NCBI RefSeq assembly: GCF_003688995.1
Contig: NZ_PENI01000025.1
Coordinates: forward strand, 87,741 to 151,740
DNA from: Streptomyces shenzhenensis
GTDB lineage: Bacteria; Actinomycetota; Actinomycetes; Streptomycetales; Streptomycetaceae
DNA length: 64,000 nucleotides
Reading direction: 5' to 3'
A program made the translations under genes and the position numbers. A model generated the notes under the pieces. It was not told the origin of the DNA, did no database searches, and worked only from the letters and a program-made list of their open reading frames with translations. Shown piece by piece: positions 63,860-64,000 of this stretch; position 1 is the stretch's first letter, and the number at the start of each line of letters is the position of its first letter.

Positions 63860-64000
63860 CCATGAGGATTGTCGTCACTGTGAAGTATGTGCCCGATGCC
63901 ACGGGTGACCGGCACTTCGCCGATGACCTGACCGTCGACCGGGATGATGTGGACGGTCTGCTCTCCGAGTTGGACGAGTACGCGGTCGAGCAGGCGCTGC
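63856..64000 (+). CDS. Electron transfer flavoprotein beta subunit, 3' end cut by window edge
   Basis: Forty-eight codons are visible from ATG 63856, which overlaps the CoA-transferase B stop and has GGAG nine bases upstream. RIVVTVKYVPDATGDRHFAD and LSELDEYAVEQAL are the standard ETF-beta (FixA) N-terminus. ETF carries electrons from flavin dehydrogenases to the quinone pool, so it may serve the KstD-like enzyme of this operon or an acyl-CoA dehydrogenase further right. Codons here use more T and A in third position than the genes before it. Confidence 0.9.
   Translation, partial: MTMRIVVTVKYVPDATGDRHFADDLTVDRDDVDGLLSELDEYAVEQAL

Overview
The window is high-GC actinobacterial chromosome, almost certainly Streptomyces. 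Codon third positions are nearly all G or C, GTG and TTG starts are frequent, start/stop overlaps (ATGA, GTGA) are common, and the families are typical of the genus: GlxA-type AraC regulators, WYL regulators with DinB partners, FHA and WD40 kinases, NB-ARC/TPR proteins, and ABC sugar uptake without a local ATPase. It looks like accessory chromosome: many small regulator-plus-enzyme modules and no ribosomal or core replication genes.

Layout. 1-2774: a TetR regulator between an unrecognised gene cut by the left edge and an MFS exporter, with two matching operator palindromes. 3321-6563: an HSL-type esterase, an NmrA-like reductase, a tRNA-like gene with its own terminator on the minus strand, and a PfpI protein. 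6604-11096 (minus): a possible envelope set of HupE-like membrane protein, purple-acid-phosphatase-like exported enzyme with a WxL-like tail, and a DUF916-like membrane protein. 11270-11938: a BMP-like lipoprotein. 12593-19373: a DeoR repressor divergent from an operon of APC permease, FGGY kinase, GlpA-like and second FAD oxidoreductase, probably catabolism of an unknown polyol or amino-alcohol. 19591-22307: a WYL/DinB pair and a GlxA regulator.

22551-32357 is a signalling island: an NB-ARC/TPR STAND ATPase, a GT-B-like protein of the type often called IF2-like in Streptomyces, the wreck of a MmyB-type HTH gene, a Ser/Thr kinase fused to WD40 repeats, and an overlapping FHA-kinase. 32379-37396 holds an epimerase with an orphan 14-bp palindrome, two coupled unknown genes, a membrane-anchored PfpI protein and a second GlxA regulator. 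37482-48659 is a glycoside-utilisation locus: LacI regulator, binding protein, two permeases, Tat-exported glycoside hydrolase, a large FAD oxidoreductase and an SDR on the minus strand, with a divergent galactonate-dehydratase-like enolase on the plus strand; two LacI-type sites lie between.

49327-52946 holds an SDR, a small unknown gene, an AtzH-like/amidase fusion and a decayed GrpB gene. From 52946 to the right edge an IclR regulator faces a catabolic operon: NTF2-like protein, two SDRs, a KstD-like flavoprotein, an MFS carboxylate transporter, a divergent homogentisate-dioxygenase-like protein, an unrecognised protein, fumarylacetoacetase, both subunits of a 3-oxoacid CoA-transferase and the start of ETF beta. 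Read together, the front half could oxidise and aromatise an alicyclic compound to a hydroquinone-type acid; the back half cleaves the ring, hydrolyses the product and activates the acetoacetate-type fragment. No 4-hydroxyphenylpyruvate dioxygenase and no recognisable cis-trans isomerase is present, so the unknown gene at 60323-61213 deserves attention.

No CRISPR array, rRNA, intact insertion sequence or phage gene was seen.
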